Of a DNA stretch of 64,000 nt, positions 37,795 to 50,499 are shown piece after piece. The position numbers and the translations under genes are program-made. The notes beneath the pieces are model-generated. The model searched no databases. It had not been told where the DNA came from and saw only the letters and a program-made list of their open reading frames with translations. The number at the start of each line of letters is the position of its first letter. Positions within the stretch are counted from its first letter, which is position 1. This DNA comes from Apostichopus japonicus. Lineage: Eukaryota > Echinodermata > Holothuroidea > Aspidochirotida > Stichopodidae. The stretch spans positions 15,909,001-15,973,000 of the forward strand of contig NC_092566.1 of assembly GCF_037975245.1 (NCBI RefSeq). The letters run 5' to 3'.

Positions 37795-38341
37795 CTGTAA
37801 GAGTACATATAAATATCACCTGGTTTTACAATACTTCAAGCATACAAACATGTGATTGAAAGCTTCGTATGATACGCTTACTTCATAGTGATTTTTATGT
37901 ATGTTCGGCTTGACTGAAACTGCCAATTTCTACATTAAAATCTTCCTGTCAAATTTTGGTTGCGTTATTAATTGTTTATCTACAAAACTTCAATGTGAAA
38001 AATCACTATCGGTCTATGTACAGTTAAAACACCTAAAACTTTAGAACCGGGACTGTTTCGGGAAGACGGTGAGTACCATGTAAAAGGTAGTTGAGAATAC
38101 TAAACTTCGCAGATGAAGGTAAAATCCGTTTTAGAACCGCAATTTGAAGTTTACCTTCTCTTATTTTGCGGTGACTTGATTGCACGTTTGAGTGAAGTTG
38201 GAGGAACAGTTTGTGCTTAAATTTTAAAAGTACAGATTTTGTTATTTAATGACTTTCAGCAATGCAACTAAACGTTGCATATAACAATAGAGATGGTAAG
38301 TAAATTTATTGAATGTGAAAAAAAATATGAAAATGTTACTC

Positions 38342-38414
38342 ACGAGTAGCTATTACGATAGTCAATAATATCCCTAACACATAGGGAAGTCCTCGAAAGA
38401 ATTGATTTCGAACC
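38342..38414 (-). CDS. Gene B exon 1: signal peptide
   Basis: ATG at 38414 gives MVRNQFFRGLPYVLGILL, then TIVIAT, a signal peptide with basic start and hydrophobic core, ending in phase 1 at a gtgagt donor. The start is chosen because it is the only Met before the core. An upstream promoter would lie at 38.4-38.7 kb; no clear TATA box is seen. Confidence 0.7.
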
Positions 38415-38419
38415 ATCTT

Positions 38420-41400
38420 GAATGATGGCAGATGTACAAGTAACGTGTAAGTACATACACCCATACCGTACTTGTAACAGCCTACTGTACGGTGTTATAT
38501 TAGAAGTAACCGGTGGCAAAGGTCAACAAGGACAATGAAAAACGTTTGTTAAATGATTAACAGTGAATAAATAGGAACTAATTTATAATCATAAAATGTA
38601 CACAGACATATGCTTAAGGTTTCCAATAACTGGTACATAATCATTATCAAGCCATGTTCGTCTACTGGGATCCTTGTACTTCGTAGAGGAAATTGAAGAA
38701 AATTGAAGAAATTGAAGAACAATGCACCAAAAGCCCTACTGAACTGTTAATTAGTAATAGCATGTGACTTCATGAACGAAATGACAAGTCAATTTGACAG
38801 CTAAAGTAATACCAACTGACACTGATTAACCGGAAAAAGAAATTGATATGAAATACTTTGGATCGTTTCTAGCTAAATGATCACTCATGATAAGGGTAAA
38901 TATTTCTAAAGTACCTATATATTGGCCTATAGCACAATACCTCCGTACATGAGTATCAGTCAAGAGCGTTTGTTAGAACCGTTATCACATATATACACCT
39001 TGATTCCATATGGTCACCTGCCTGGCATAAACCAACTGCTGGAGATAGTAGGTAGCAAGACAATAGGAACAATTTTCGTTTCGACCCCGTGCAGTTCCAT
39101 CTTATGTGTGTTTTCTTTTAAATATCTTTGTCCATTGGTAGCAGATTTAGTGTTACAACACATCTGACCGATATGTCGATTTTCAAACTTATACCGTTAA
39201 TGTAAAGCCACGACCACAGAAAGTAAATGTAATCATACACTTGAAAACGAGACAGATCTTCTTTCGAGACATGCTCTGCTACTGGTTCTGCGTTGAACAG
39301 GTGTGTCCTACCTTACGGCAGTCTGTAGAAGCCTACCGACAGAAGAGCGAAGTGTCTATAGTGACCCGTACGACCGTGTATGAGTTCTTTGTACCACTTT
39401 GCCCTAAAACGATGGTTTCATCTAACAGATAAAAGTTTATTTACGTTTCTTTGTCATTCTTTGACAGCAATATACAAGTGGGAAATGACAATAGAAACTG
39501 TTCAATGTTGTTAATGTCGACAATCTTCATCGATTTGTATCGATATGTAGAAACATTTTCCTAGTTAGTTTGTGGTGTCAAGTTGCCAATATTTCATAAG
39601 AGAGATACTACATTACGTGACAGCAATGGTTAGTCAGCCAATATGTCATGCTAACCCTATAGCAACCTTGGTTGATATTTGAAATATGTGAAGAAGATAC
39701 AAATTAGCCAAACAGATTTGTATGGGCTTAGTTCTTCTCTGTTTCTTTGTTATTTGTTCCTGTTATGATATCTGCATTGTCATAAATAACTCCAGAGAGA
39801 CAATGAACCTTACCAAAAAACTTACTAACAATATCACTGAAGTTATCTTTTACAGCCACATCTCAAAGGGCAAATTCCAATATGAGCAAACTTAATTCCA
39901 GTCTAAGTAATCAGATTTGGTGAAACAAAAAGTAAGATAAAAAGCATACTGTAATCGTTTCTTTATCAGATTGTAAACATTCAATACATTCGGTGTTTGT
40001 ATCTTCGTATAACATTGACTTCCGTAAATCGAATGTTCATTTTAATTGTGGTTACATAAACTGCTAGCTTAATACACGAAGCCTTGTTTTATTGTATTTT
40101 ATGACTCATTGGAAACACGCTTAATGTACACGCTTCATCATAATACGATCAAATAACCTGAATTAAGCAACTAGGTGTGTTTTCAATTAAAGATCATCCA
40201 GCAATCAGCGATAATATGAAAACATAGCCAAAGTACATCAATGTAACGTACTTGGAATATTATAATCGGAGATGTAAAACAGAAATAAGTGCATGGTACA
40301 CTTTACCAACTTTACACTTTACTGTACACTTTACCAACAGATATAAGCTCATTTGGTCCTGTGTTTTAATGGCAAAACTTCATTTAGATTTCTTTTACTT
40401 GTTAGTAGTTGTTTGCACTTAAATCCAATTAACAAAACATAATATCAGATTATATGGCAGTGCCTTGATATCTGCGATAAATGTTCTCGGGTTTCTTCAA
40501 AAGGAATGCGCATTGCGAAACCGTCACACTAGTTACAAATTGGTATATGCTAGCAGCAAAGAGGTAAGAAGTCCATGAACTGATCTATGTGGCAGCAGCT
40601 ATGAGACAGATTGCTATCACATTTCATTAACTTACAAAGTAGGTCACTGTAAGGTCAACCTTATTAGCGTGGATCTTTCCAAATTAGCATGGACCATCGT
40701 AGTCCATATGTGGGAGTCCCAAATTGATGGACACATTATATACAGTGAATCGTTTTGGTAATTCAAAGTTTATGGATAATTTTAGTCTTGATGAGTCATC
40801 GTTTACCAAAACCGTTGCGTACTGCATTTGTTCTGGGCTTTCGGATATCACCATTAAACAATCTACAATATCTGAAATGCTCCTTTAAGAGCTCTCGAAC
40901 TCTCTCTTAATTGCTAAATAAAGTCGGCTACTCGGCAAAGTTTTATGTGTTAATGTCAGTCCATTGGTCTACGAATTTCAGCAAACTCTTTCTAATTACA
41001 CCTTGCGTTATAAATTCAAATTATAACCAACTTGCATTTCACTGTAATCAACTTAATTTAATGTGAATTTGAGACAATAAAAGAAGGTTCGATCTTTAGA
41101 AAGTAGTCTAATAAGCTGTGTTGTACACTAAAGACGTCCATTCTCGTATGATTGATGGACATGTTCTTACGATAATATTTCAAAAACGAAAAGAGATATA
41201 ACTCACATGATTCAAATTAAAATATTTTTTTTTATATATTTTACCTATATTAATCCTTTTAACCAAAGGGAAAGGCAGTTTATTTTATTTTTCTAGTTAT
41301 TTAAATACCATAAGGTGCAGTAACAGTCAAGAGATGTGTACGATTGAATTTTTATATAATGGCGGTAACTAGTAACAGTAAAGATGCTGCTGCCTTCAAA

Positions 41401-41730
41401 TTAACTGATTTAGCAACTCTCGTCTGTACTGGACTCGTCTGTCTGTACTCGTTTGTACTGTCTGTACTCGTCTGTATAGAGCTCGTCTTTTATTGGATTG
41501 AATGAGTTGCTACTTTCATCCATAGAGTGAAACACTTACAAATTATATATTTTCTAGTTTACATCTGATATGAATAATATTATTCGAAGGTTTTACATAC
41601 AAATGGAAAGATTTTATGTAGTTGAACGGGCTAAAACTGAGCAACGAAGGTTGCCCAAGCTTCGATGAACATCATGGAGGGACTAATACACGGTATCGAT
41701 GAACCCAAAATGTAGCACGTATGGTGTAAA
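38420..41730. other. Intergenic, no gene recognised
   Basis: Between gene B's signal exon and gene C's stop codon. Short ORFs here (for example near 38.9 and 39.2 kb) have no splice context or domain signal. A short duplicated tctgtactcgt run occurs near 41.42-41.48 kb. Confidence 0.6.
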
Positions 41731-41737
41731 CATAGAA

Positions 41738-42221
41738 TCAATATTGTTTCTCTCTATTCATCACTTGATGTCTCAAGTGCAATGGTACTGTCAGTATAGT
41801 GCTGTTTACAGTGTAACTCATTTTAGTGTTTGTGATATTCCACTCACCGAAGAAAGAACTTGTTTTCTTTAATGCTTTCTTCACTTCTGGGTTTTTTGCA
41901 CAGATAAAGATGAATAAAACGATCCCTTGAAGAGACGTAAATATGCAGAAAAGGATCTCAAACAAGTATGTCTTCCGGTTTGGAATAACAGCGAGGAAAC
42001 CGAAAATCCAAGACAACCCTAGAAGAACCCAAAACAGAATAAGTTGCTGCATTCGTGCAAGCAATTCTTTCTCATTGTTCCGCGTGGCACTACTTTTCAT
42101 CATAGGACTTAAAACAATTCTTCGAAGAAGTAGGATAAAGACGCCTATGTTGAAGAAAACCATAATCAGAATTTACACAAGAAGACCAAAGTAGAGTCCT
42201 TTCCCAGTTTGTAAGAAGTAG
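41738..42221 (-). pseudogene. Gene C last exon: TM5-TM7 and tail with nonsense codon
   Basis: Starts YFLQTGKGLYFGLLV then TAA, and continues ILIMVFFNIGVFILLL in the same frame. It includes QQLILFWVLLGLSWIFGF (TM6) and SLQGIVLFIFICAKNPEVKK (TM7), with tail to stop at 41738. Acceptor ttttgcag. The extracellular-loop-2 Cys present in gene D (CFLPPG) is Tyr here. Confidence 0.85.
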
Positions 42222-42832
42222 CTGCAAAATATCACACAGACAACAATAACTAAAAAACAAACCAATGTTAGTAGGAGCATATTTCTATTTATAAGTTGAA
42301 GCCAGGATTTCAACATGATGTACCCTAATCAGAATATTACGAAAATATCAATATGAAGTTACCTTCGTAATTATTGTGAAAGACGAATTTGAAATGGTTT
42401 CCAGAATTTCCCAGAAGATAACGATTTAATACAACATTTACGATATTCCTTACATCAACATTAGAAAGCTTCTGACTATGCTTGTGTCAAAAGTCCTTTA
42501 AGAGTTCTCGTCAAATGGACAAAAAAGGAAGGTATTCCGATCTATTTTATAGCTATGTTAAGAGCTACTTGAACGTTTTAATATATCGGATGAGCTGTTA
42601 TGAAGTACGTGTTCAGTCTACGGGTAATAGCATGTATGTTTAGTTAGGATATATTTCCCCTGAAATACATGAAAAAAACACATATTTATGCATTGACGCT
42701 TTATTTAATTCCTGTAGTGAATGTAAGTATAACGACTTTTCATTTGTCCGAAATCATATTTCATCTGGCCATACCTACGAAAGCTCTCGGCAAGGAATCA
42801 ACAACTTTGTAATTAATGATATGTTAACTTAC

Positions 42833-42893
42833 TATTCCATTGATTGATCAGATGACTTGAAGAACACAACCAAGACAGGCACCAAGGAGAGAC
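42833..42893 (-). pseudogene. Gene C exon: TM4 and extracellular loop 2
   Basis: 61 nt, acceptor ccctag and donor gtaagt. It reads (G)LSLVPVLVVFFKSSDQSMEY, its last codon shared with exon 42221. The frame is fixed by that split codon. Confidence 0.6.
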
Positions 42894-43821
42894 CTAGGGA
42901 AAGAAATGAACGTAAATCTGTTGTCTTTGGATTGATTATGCATAATTTCAATTCTGCCTGGAATAAATAAATGAATGAACCGAATTTGCCACATTATGAC
43001 ATTACTTTAGAGTTTAATTATATGAACTAATGGTTTCGATGACTGGAGGTCAAGACATGAAATATATATAAAATATCCACCCTAAAACAAATGAGACGAA
43101 AATCTTACTCAAAGAATGTAAAAAGGATTATGAATTGTATTCGATTCACTAATAATACTAGGATGACAAATCTATGACAGCAATTCAAGACTTCAAAGCA
43201 ATAGACATGGAACATCATTTAAGTCTGTAGTCATTCAAACAGCAATCGTAATTGTTGCTACTATGGTGTCAAAATACACGGTCAGTATCAGCAGTTAGGA
43301 TGGACCATTGGAACACTTGAAAGAAGACTAAAGACGATTTATTGAAAGTAGAAACATTGTGATGGCATCGCGGTAGTAATCAATCGGCGTCAGGAAGGAA
43401 ACTTTTAGCTGCCTACCGTACACCAACGCGGCAGATACAGGAACAAAATATTTGAACTTCAGTTGAAACGCTTTTTGCGATTGGAACTTAAGAAAGAGAA
43501 GGGTACATGTGCACCGCTTCGACAGTCATCCAACCCACGGTCGCTAGTCAGAAGTAATGTATTGCTGTAGCAATGTTCCGGCAATGCCTCGGGCTTGTTT
43601 TGGCTAAATCCCAGGCCAGAAATGTTATGCAGAAAGCCACAGGCTTACGCAGAGGTTGATATGGATCTGTAAAGAGTGATTCTGCCTCAGTTCTCTAAAA
43701 GAGTAAAACATGTTTTGGTTGCAATATATATAAAAATATGCACATATACGGTTCTTCCTGCAGTTTATGTTTTCAATAGGTTTGTTCCAAAATGAATATT
43801 ATTATCGACTCTTCGACTTAC

Positions 43822-43916
43822 TTTATAAGAGACAATGTTAAGACAGACGCAACGAGGCCAGCTCTCGATAGGGATGATCCTATCCACGATATAACGTTAA
43901 GGGTTGGGTTGTCCGT
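43822..43916 (-). pseudogene. Gene C exon: TM1
   Basis: Reads TDNPTLNVISWIGSSLSRAG, then LVASVLTLSLIK, with a gtaagt donor. It continues the GPS exon in frame. The expected acceptor reads tttcaa instead of tttcag, so normal splicing is probably lost. Confidence 0.65.
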
Positions 43917-44217
43917 TTGAAATACAAAGAAAAAAAGCAAGCAATATTAGTTATACCATGAGCATTTGTATTGATTTATTACCGAAACATAAATATTGTG
44001 TCTTTATTAAAATCTAGTGGAGATTACAAATACAACGTATAAGTACTGAATACGGGACTCCATAAAGATTTACTCTCACAGTAAACACAAGTCACTTTAA
44101 CACATAAACGATGCGGTAGCTTGCACCAGTGACACTAAAAAAGCAGGTTAGATGTAAAATGAAATGTTTTCTGCCTCTATTGCCTTCAATTTATAAAGTT
44201 CTCTCAAGTGAACTTAC

Positions 44218-44382
44218 AACAAGCACGGCAAAGTTAGTCAAATGACTGCAAGTGCACACGGTATGGTTGTTGTCTTTAGATGTCAAACAACCATCATCAG
44301 ACCAGCTTCCGCTTTCCCTTCCCGGTTGCACCAACCAGAATACACATGTCTTCTCTATTACAACTTCGTTTGAATCGATTCC
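44218..44382 (-). pseudogene. Gene C exon: GPS motif
   Basis: 165 nt, phase 0-0. It reads TCVFWLVQPGRESGSWSDDG, then CLTSKDNNHTVCTCSHLTNF and AVLV. It has the four GPS Cys, the Trp pair and the HLT cleavage triad. It is the only GPS exon visible in the window. Confidence 0.88.
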
Positions 44383-44706
44383 CTCTAATTGCTGTCAGAG
44401 AAAATAGCAATTAGGAGAACATACCAAATTAAATGCGTTTATCTACAAAGATAAGTAGGTTAAAAAATATGCAAAAATAATATGAAACAAAACCCTCCTG
44501 TCTGACAATGTTACCTTACATGAAATATTTCGTTTGATTGTAAATATTAATGCATTGCTACAATGTACACAATTAAACTTAACTACGTACAACAGATATA
44601 CATTCCTTGAATAGAATGCACTGACCTCATTACATAGCTGTAGAAATTTTTTATGAACATATAGATAATACTTTCCAGAATAGTTTCCCCCTTGGCTGAC
44701 ACTTAC

Positions 44707-44912
44707 AGGTGTAATCATAAACCTTGATATGATACGATCGTCGTCTGTCAGATTTTCAATGACAAATTTATCAACTTCTTCTTAAGTCGCAGAAATCACT
44801 TGACTAGCGATTGCCTGTCTGTAGGAGTCATTGGAAGCCATATTTGTTTGGAACAGGCGCGAATCCTTGTTAATGATCAAGCTGATTGGATCGTAGGATA
44901 TGTTTGGATCAA
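44707..44912 (-). pseudogene. Gene C exon: GAIN domain with nonsense codon
   Basis: 206 nt, acceptor ttacag and donor gtaagt. It reads SYDPISLIINKDSRLFQTN and IASQVISAT, then TAA, then EEVDKFVIENLTDDD. Alignment to gene A (IASQVIAATLEV) shows the TAA is an in-exon stop and not an intron. Confidence 0.83.
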
Positions 44913-45225
44913 CTGTAAGTGAGAAGTGAAAAAAAAAAGAATTAAAATAAATAGTACAGTTTCGACATTATTCAAAAATATTAAAGGAAAATTAGTAAAT
45001 ATTTTATTCCTTATATTGCTCGTATTAATTTACAGGCCGATAACTTTGTAAATTAATTTGAAACATCTCTGCCTCTGGTGAAACTGAAATTAACAAACTT
45101 GTATTAATTGCTTTCAAGATTGATTGGCTATACACGGAAAACGCTGTTTCGACAAAAGTCGTAAAATAAAAAATTAAAAAATTGACATAGTTTAATGTCG
45201 ATATTTCAGTGATTGAAGGAAATAC

Positions 45226-45603
45226 CTATCAGGGCTAGTTCCAATATTATTGATGGAACGAAGATCGATGTTAGGCTGGTGTCTGTCTGTATTTCCCGTT
45301 CGTCATTATGCAGTATTGTGTTTTCTTCTGAAAGATCAGCATTTTGAACGTCTTGGTGAGTGCTATTACTCGGTGATAAACTTATAAATGTGATCGCGTT
45401 CGTAATACTTGGATTAACTTTAACAGCTTGAACGCCAACATTGGCTTGTACGTCTGTAAAGTTTCCTGGATTCTCTTGAACATTTGAGACTTGTTGCTCC
45501 AGAGAAATGATTACGCTACTGGATCCTTGCGTTTCCTTGCCAAGTTCGTCTTCGTCTATTTCGATTAAGTTGTTAACTGTCCCAAAAACTGACAGTGTAA
45601 CAT
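45226..45603 (-). pseudogene. Gene C exon: GAIN central part, acceptor lost
   Basis: Open and co-linear with gene A exon 771-1143 (SLEQQVSNVQEN, VGVQAVKVNPSIT). Where gene A has gtttcag before GTTACAG, gene C has gtttcaaatgTTACAC, so the AG is gone. The next in-exon AG would shift the frame. Confidence 0.78.
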
Positions 45604-45958
45604 TTGAAACAAAGATTTAGGATGAGCCTGGTTGAAATTTTAAAAGTTGTTATGCCTCTGATTGCAGTTTAAAGAAGACGCTCATATGGGTAAATAATAG
45701 ATGATTACGCGATTGGCCCACATAGAGTGCATGGGGCCATTTTGGACTTAAATGATCAACAGTGTGATGTCAACACTAGCCTCTTTGCTGACCTACTGCC
45801 TCAGCAGATGAGTGGATGTTTCGTTGTTTTCGGTATTTATCGCCGAGCCCAAGACGACCACAATGGCATAGACTACCATAGTTACGCAGCTGCATGTACA
45901 TATCATTGTGTATAGGTCTGTATATTACTTAAATTCAATTTAAAAACGAAGTTCTTAC

Positions 45959-46105
45959 TTCTGGTGAAGAACTGTTGGCATTAGCAATATCCTCCAATGA
46001 CCCAGCTTCATCCTCGATTTCTGATGCGTCAAGATCGTCAGTCTGAGTTGTTATGAGTGCGAGATCGCCGGCAACTTCCTCGACATTTTCCTCCGTCACA
46101 GTCGT
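45959..46105 (-). pseudogene. Gene C exon: GAIN proximal part
   Basis: 147 nt, phase 0-0, acceptor tttag and donor gtaag. It reads TTVTEENVEEVAGDLALITT, ending ANANSSSPE. Open and close to gene A exon 1661-1807. Confidence 0.8.
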
Positions 46106-46109
46106 CTAA

Positions 46110-47498
46110 ACAGATAACAAATAACTTGGCCCAATTTCCCATATGTCAAAGACGACATGTACTTTTCTTAGGGGGTCTTTTCCTAATCGAAAATTTGAAT
46201 AAAAGATCGCTTACACTGTGCATAGTCATTCGAAATAAGTATTGGTGATTTAACACTGTTCAAATACATTTGATAATATCCTGTATTCATTTAAATACCT
46301 AATTTTACATTTAAATACCTAATTACAATTACAACTTTCAGTTGTGATACCGTCCTCATTGAACAAGGGAGTTGTTATGGAAACTCCCTGGTATAACTAG
46401 GCAATTTAAACACAGTAAGTTCTCAATGTTAAAAGAGACCAATTGGTGTTTATTCCATTGTGGTTTCGGTTGAGTGGTTTTGGTGAAAAAGAGGAACTTT
46501 CATCTGGGATCTAAGCCGTAAAGTAGACAAATAGGAGGAAATTCTGTTCCCCGTTTCATCCATTGTAGCCTCTTGTTAAGATGTTTTTGAATGCGCTTAA
46601 CTGTCTCAAGTGGTATCAGTGGCTTAGGCGCGTTAATCTATAAAGTTAACCAAGCTGTCTTTAGATTTTGCTGGGAAAGGAGTTTGCTAATATTGCTGCA
46701 AGTTGTATATCCGTTGAATGGGTCCGGATTCCTGTATCATTGATATCGAGATAGTGATAGCAGTGACGATTAGACGGATATCAATTACACTCGTAATGTA
46801 AGCCCGATAGAATGATTTTGAACAATGAAGAAATTATTATTATGTAACAATTATAATAGTTACATTGTTAACGTTTAATAATAGTATTCAAGGTAATGAA
46901 CTTCGTTACATATTTGCCTTCGTGTAAAGGAAAACAATATTTGATCTTGATTCTCTCGTCTGGAGTATTGTCATTATATAGGTCTATGGAGTGGGATCGT
47001 AATTGAGCTCAGTGCAAGTATAGCATAAAAATGTATATCCACATGAAACTTTACGTTTATTTTACGTTTATTAGACGTTGCTTTCCTTCTTAAACAAGTA
47101 GTCAGTTTAGTACCAGAAATGGATACCGACCATTCACCGAAATTGCAAAATATCAAATAGGAAGCACGACTGCATGTCTACATAATTATACAATCTTGCT
47201 ATGAAGTCATACACAAACTATACCTTTAAAACTTTATTAAAATATCCGGTAGCAGCAACATGACATATTGGGATATAAAAATATAAAAAAAAACTTCTAT
47301 CTGTAACCAAGGAAGGTATGGCGGGCAACCTACCACAGCGTTACTCATCTTGCAATGACAAGGTATACTGTTGAGCAAATATGTACCGTTCTATGGTTTA
47401 ATTGAAATCTGCACATTAAGGTCACGTGTGTAGAAAGAATAGTTCCGCCCACTCTACATCTATTTCTGCACTCTCGTAATCAACATGGATACTACTAT
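46110..47498. other. No gene recognised
   Basis: Between gene C's first recognised exon and gene D's stop. HormR, LDLa or CUB exons expected upstream of GAIN were looked for and not seen, so gene C seems N-terminally truncated. Confidence 0.55.
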
Positions 47499-48021
47499 CT
47501 AATTGTTATCTTTTGTTGAATAATTATGGATCTTGGATGCATTTTTCAGTTCTTCGTGGTGTTGGAAGGATTGCAGTTTGACGAGTTCTGAAAATGATGG
47601 GACTCCGTCAGAGTTGGTGCTCTTCTTGTCAGAGCTTCCTATCTTCATCCAAACTAGCTTTTTCGTTCCTTTTAATGCCTCGTGAACTTCGGGATTTTTA
47701 ACATAGATTGTTACGACTAGGATCAGTCCCTGAAGTGAAGTGAATATACAAAAGAGAACTTCGAAAGTGATAGTCTTCCTGTTTGGTATAACTGCGAGAA
47801 ATCCAAAACTCCAGGACAGACCAAGCAGGATCCAAAATGTTACCAGCATTTGAATCCTGGAGATTATTTCCTTTCTCGGACTCCTTGAGCTCGTTGACAT
47901 TACTGGTCTAAAAACGACTTTACGGACCACAATTGAAAAAATGATCATGTTGAACAGCGTCATAATTAGTATTTCCAGAAGAAAACCGTAGCAGAGAGAA
48001 TTTCCAGGAGGAAGAAAACAA
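47499..48021 (-). CDS. Gene D last exon: TM5-TM7 and cytoplasmic tail
   Basis: 523 nt with acceptor ctcactcag and stop at 47499. It reads CFLPPGNSLCYGFLLEILIM (loop 2 Cys, TM5), LVTFWILLGLSWSFGFLAVI (TM6), SLQGLILVVTIYVKNPEVHE (TM7) and a polar Ser/Lys-rich tail of about 60 residues. No lesion in this exon. It is diverged from genes B and C, so an older paralogue. Upstream exons are not securely located. Confidence 0.85.
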
Positions 48022-48329
48022 CTGAGTGAGAACGAAAATAAGGAAAAGAGTTCAGTCGTTAGAGTATATGTGACATAAATGTTGCGCCTAAAGTGAAAAT
48101 GTGAACAAGTTTTTTATCTTATCATTTTTCAAAACGTTTACATACATATAGGGAGAAAAGGAATGCGAGAGAGGGCGGGAAGGGGGGGGGGGTGGGGATA
48201 GGAGATTTGTGATACTGAGGGTTCTGGCTCGAGATCTTTCCTCAGCCAATGATTTCGTTCTTTGCTACACAAGGTACACGTGGCTTCTGACTGCTGGCAC
48301 ACTTAGATAGTACTGAAAGGTTAGTTTTA

Positions 48330-49150
48330 TCACCTAGTTGGTAAGGTGATTTTTTTCAATTTTTGGCCGAAATTGTGATTTTTTAAAATGTTCCCGAAAC
48401 AGGCCTATGTGATAGAGCGGCCCATTATGTTACCAGTCAGGCAATAAAACTGCGATAATAGGTCCATATCTTTTATAAAAATTTAGTAATATTGATATGA
48501 ATGTTCAAATGTCATATTTATGAAAATGATAGCTCAGTCAACCGATTTCTATGGATTAAACGACAGATATGAGTTACGGGAATCGATATCATTCATCCTG
48601 ATCGAAATCGGAAAGATTCGATTTTGGTCGAAAGTTGACATTTTGGTAAGGTCTTTCAAAATTATCAAACTTGGCCGAAAAATGACACTTCTCAAATTTT
48701 GATTGGGACTCATTTTCCGAATTCCCGTAGCTCATAAAGCTGCTTTTCATGAAGTTAAAAGTGGCATTGAATGGAATTTTAGGCCCTCTAAATATAAAAT
48801 AATATTCGAAATTTCTTTTAAAATAATGGTCCATTTTTGCAACAAAGGGACGGGTTGTGAGATTATTGTTGACTGGCAGGTAATCAGAAGGGCTGTTATG
48901 ATTCCACGCATGGTTTTGACAAGAAATAAAAAAGTTACGATTTTGGCCAAAATTGAGAAAAATCATAAGGGTATATATAGCCTTACAAAATAATCAAATT
49001 TGGCCGAAAAATGAAACGTTTCAAATTTCAGTTGAGATGCCCATTTTGAGATTATTATTGGCTGACAGGCAAACAAGAGGGCGCCGCCTAGACCACGCAT
49101 GATTTTGGAAACAATTAAAAATGTCACGATTTTGTAAAATCATAAGGCAT
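48330..49150. repeat. Degenerate repeats with ttggccgaaa motif
   Basis: Phrases such as ttggccgaaaaatgaaac, gattttggccaaaattg, tgagattattgttgactggc and ccacgcatg recur two or three times at roughly 230-bp spacing. ORFs on both strands here are products of these repeats. Confidence 0.5.
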
Positions 49151-50362
49151 AAATAAATCATAAACTTTCGAAACTGCTGTTGAGAGTTAATTGATGGTTC
49201 TTGATGGGGAAAAGGTATGGAGAGAGCACTGGAATTTCCTTTATCTGGTTCACCTTGAATAAGTGGGTCTTAGTAGAATAACCTCAAGGACACGGAATAA
49301 TTACACTAAAAAAAAAAAACAGTTTATGATTATGTAAATCGGTAATTTGATATCACAATTGATAAATTGCCAATGATATAACTTAGTATGTAAACACTCC
49401 AAACCATGATATACGAAACGAAAAATATCCAAATATAGATCAATTTCACAATATCTATCTCTTAATTTATTAATTAATTTCAAATCACTATATTTACCTT
49501 CATATATTTCATTATTTAAGAATAAGTGATTGCTCAATAAAGACATTGCAAAGATATGAGAAGAAACACAAACAAACATCTTGTAAAAAAAAATTAAAAT
49601 AGGAAAAAAAAGAGGGATGCTGCTCTTGTGGGAAGGGGATATTTGTTCCATATTATTACATATTTTGCTGTAGCTAATTTTGCAATAACATCGGTCCACA
49701 AACTTTCAGGCCAACGACCCAGGACCTTCCATGAGAATTGATTCATGACCCACCAGACCCCCCCCCAACACCCTCCCCCACACACCCCTCAGAATGCAAG
49801 GAAGCTACCGCGGACTAGATGTAAAACAAACTAGCTTAATCGTTCTCTGTCAGGTGGCTTCGAAAACTGTCGATCATTTTCAGACATCCAGCTACACCAT
49901 TTAAAATTCCTCACGACCCACTTTTGGGTTGCAGCCTATAGTTTGCGGACCACACACATACACACCCACAAAATAATCATAAGAAATACGGTCCAGTGAT
50001 ATTAGAAACTATAATAAGTCTCAAACATGCCTACTACAGTGTTGTATGGTAGAAGAGACTTCACCATCTATGTGGACATTATAAGCTACCGTACTGACGA
50101 CAATATTGGACGTATTCTGTTCTCAGGATCAAGTGACTAACCATGATTTTACAAAACTTAAAAATGTATTTATAAAATGAAATTTGGAGTTCCTGATCGT
50201 TCCAAAATATGAACCGTTCGCAAAGGGACAAGAACACTGGGAGAAACAAACAGTAGCCTGCACAGCAGTCTATAGAGTGCACATATCCTCCACACCTGAT
50301 ATATTATCAGCAATATAAACAGAAGAACAGTGTTACCTGGCACTGCCTGACATGTATATTAC

Positions 50363-50497
50363 TTGCATGTAATATTATTGCCTGCGTGGCAAACTTGAGT
50401 ATGCCATTTTCTTTCCTTTTAACTTCTGACATATAACTATCAACGTTGTACAGAAGAAACAGAATGCTGGCTGTGCAGGCTGCTGAAATGTTAAACA
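50363..50497 (-). CDS. Possible gene D exon: TM2-TM3
   Basis: Acceptor cttatcag, donor gtaata. It reads LFNISAACTASILFLLYNVD, then GILKFATQAIILHAS. Spacing resembles adhesion GPCR TM2 (NL.isL....LFL) and TM3 (CK..A..LH), but the TM3 Cys is Leu. Exons for TM1 and TM4 were not found, so this is tentative and may be a relic. Confidence 0.35.
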
Positions 50498-50499
50498 CT

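Larger units (their letters stand above)
33223..38414 (-). pseudogene. Gene B: partial CUB/LDLa adhesion GPCR paralogue
   Basis: Exons in coding order: signal (38342-38414), microexon (37762-37794), CUB (36391-36738), LDLa-like (35653-35775), CUB (33223-33564). All are phase 1 and open, so the 5' half could still give a secreted protein. The downstream IgGFc-like, HormR, GAIN and TM1-5 exons are absent; a LINE remnant and the split TM6/TM7 follow. It never acquired, or has lost, the sushi array. Confidence 0.75.
41738..46105 (-). pseudogene. Gene C: GAIN/GPS/7TM adhesion GPCR pseudogene
   Basis: Exons in coding order: 46105-45959 and about 45603-45226 (GAIN), 44912-44707 (GAIN), 44382-44218 (GPS), 43916-43822 (TM1), 42893-42833 (TM4) and 42221-41738 (TM5-7 and tail). 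Lesions: TAA at 44782-44784 (the GAIN codon is TTA, Leu, in gene A), TAA at 42173-42175 in TM5 (gene D has GAA), loss of the AG at the second GAIN exon and probably at the TM1 exon, and Cys to Tyr in extracellular loop 2. No HormR or ectodomain exon is found upstream, and TM2-TM3 was not located. The GPS core is intact. Confidence 0.82.

Noticed and set aside
48520-48993. Overlapping ORFs on both strands near 48.5-49.0 kb
   Set aside because: They come from low-complexity, imperfect repeats and show no conserved motif.
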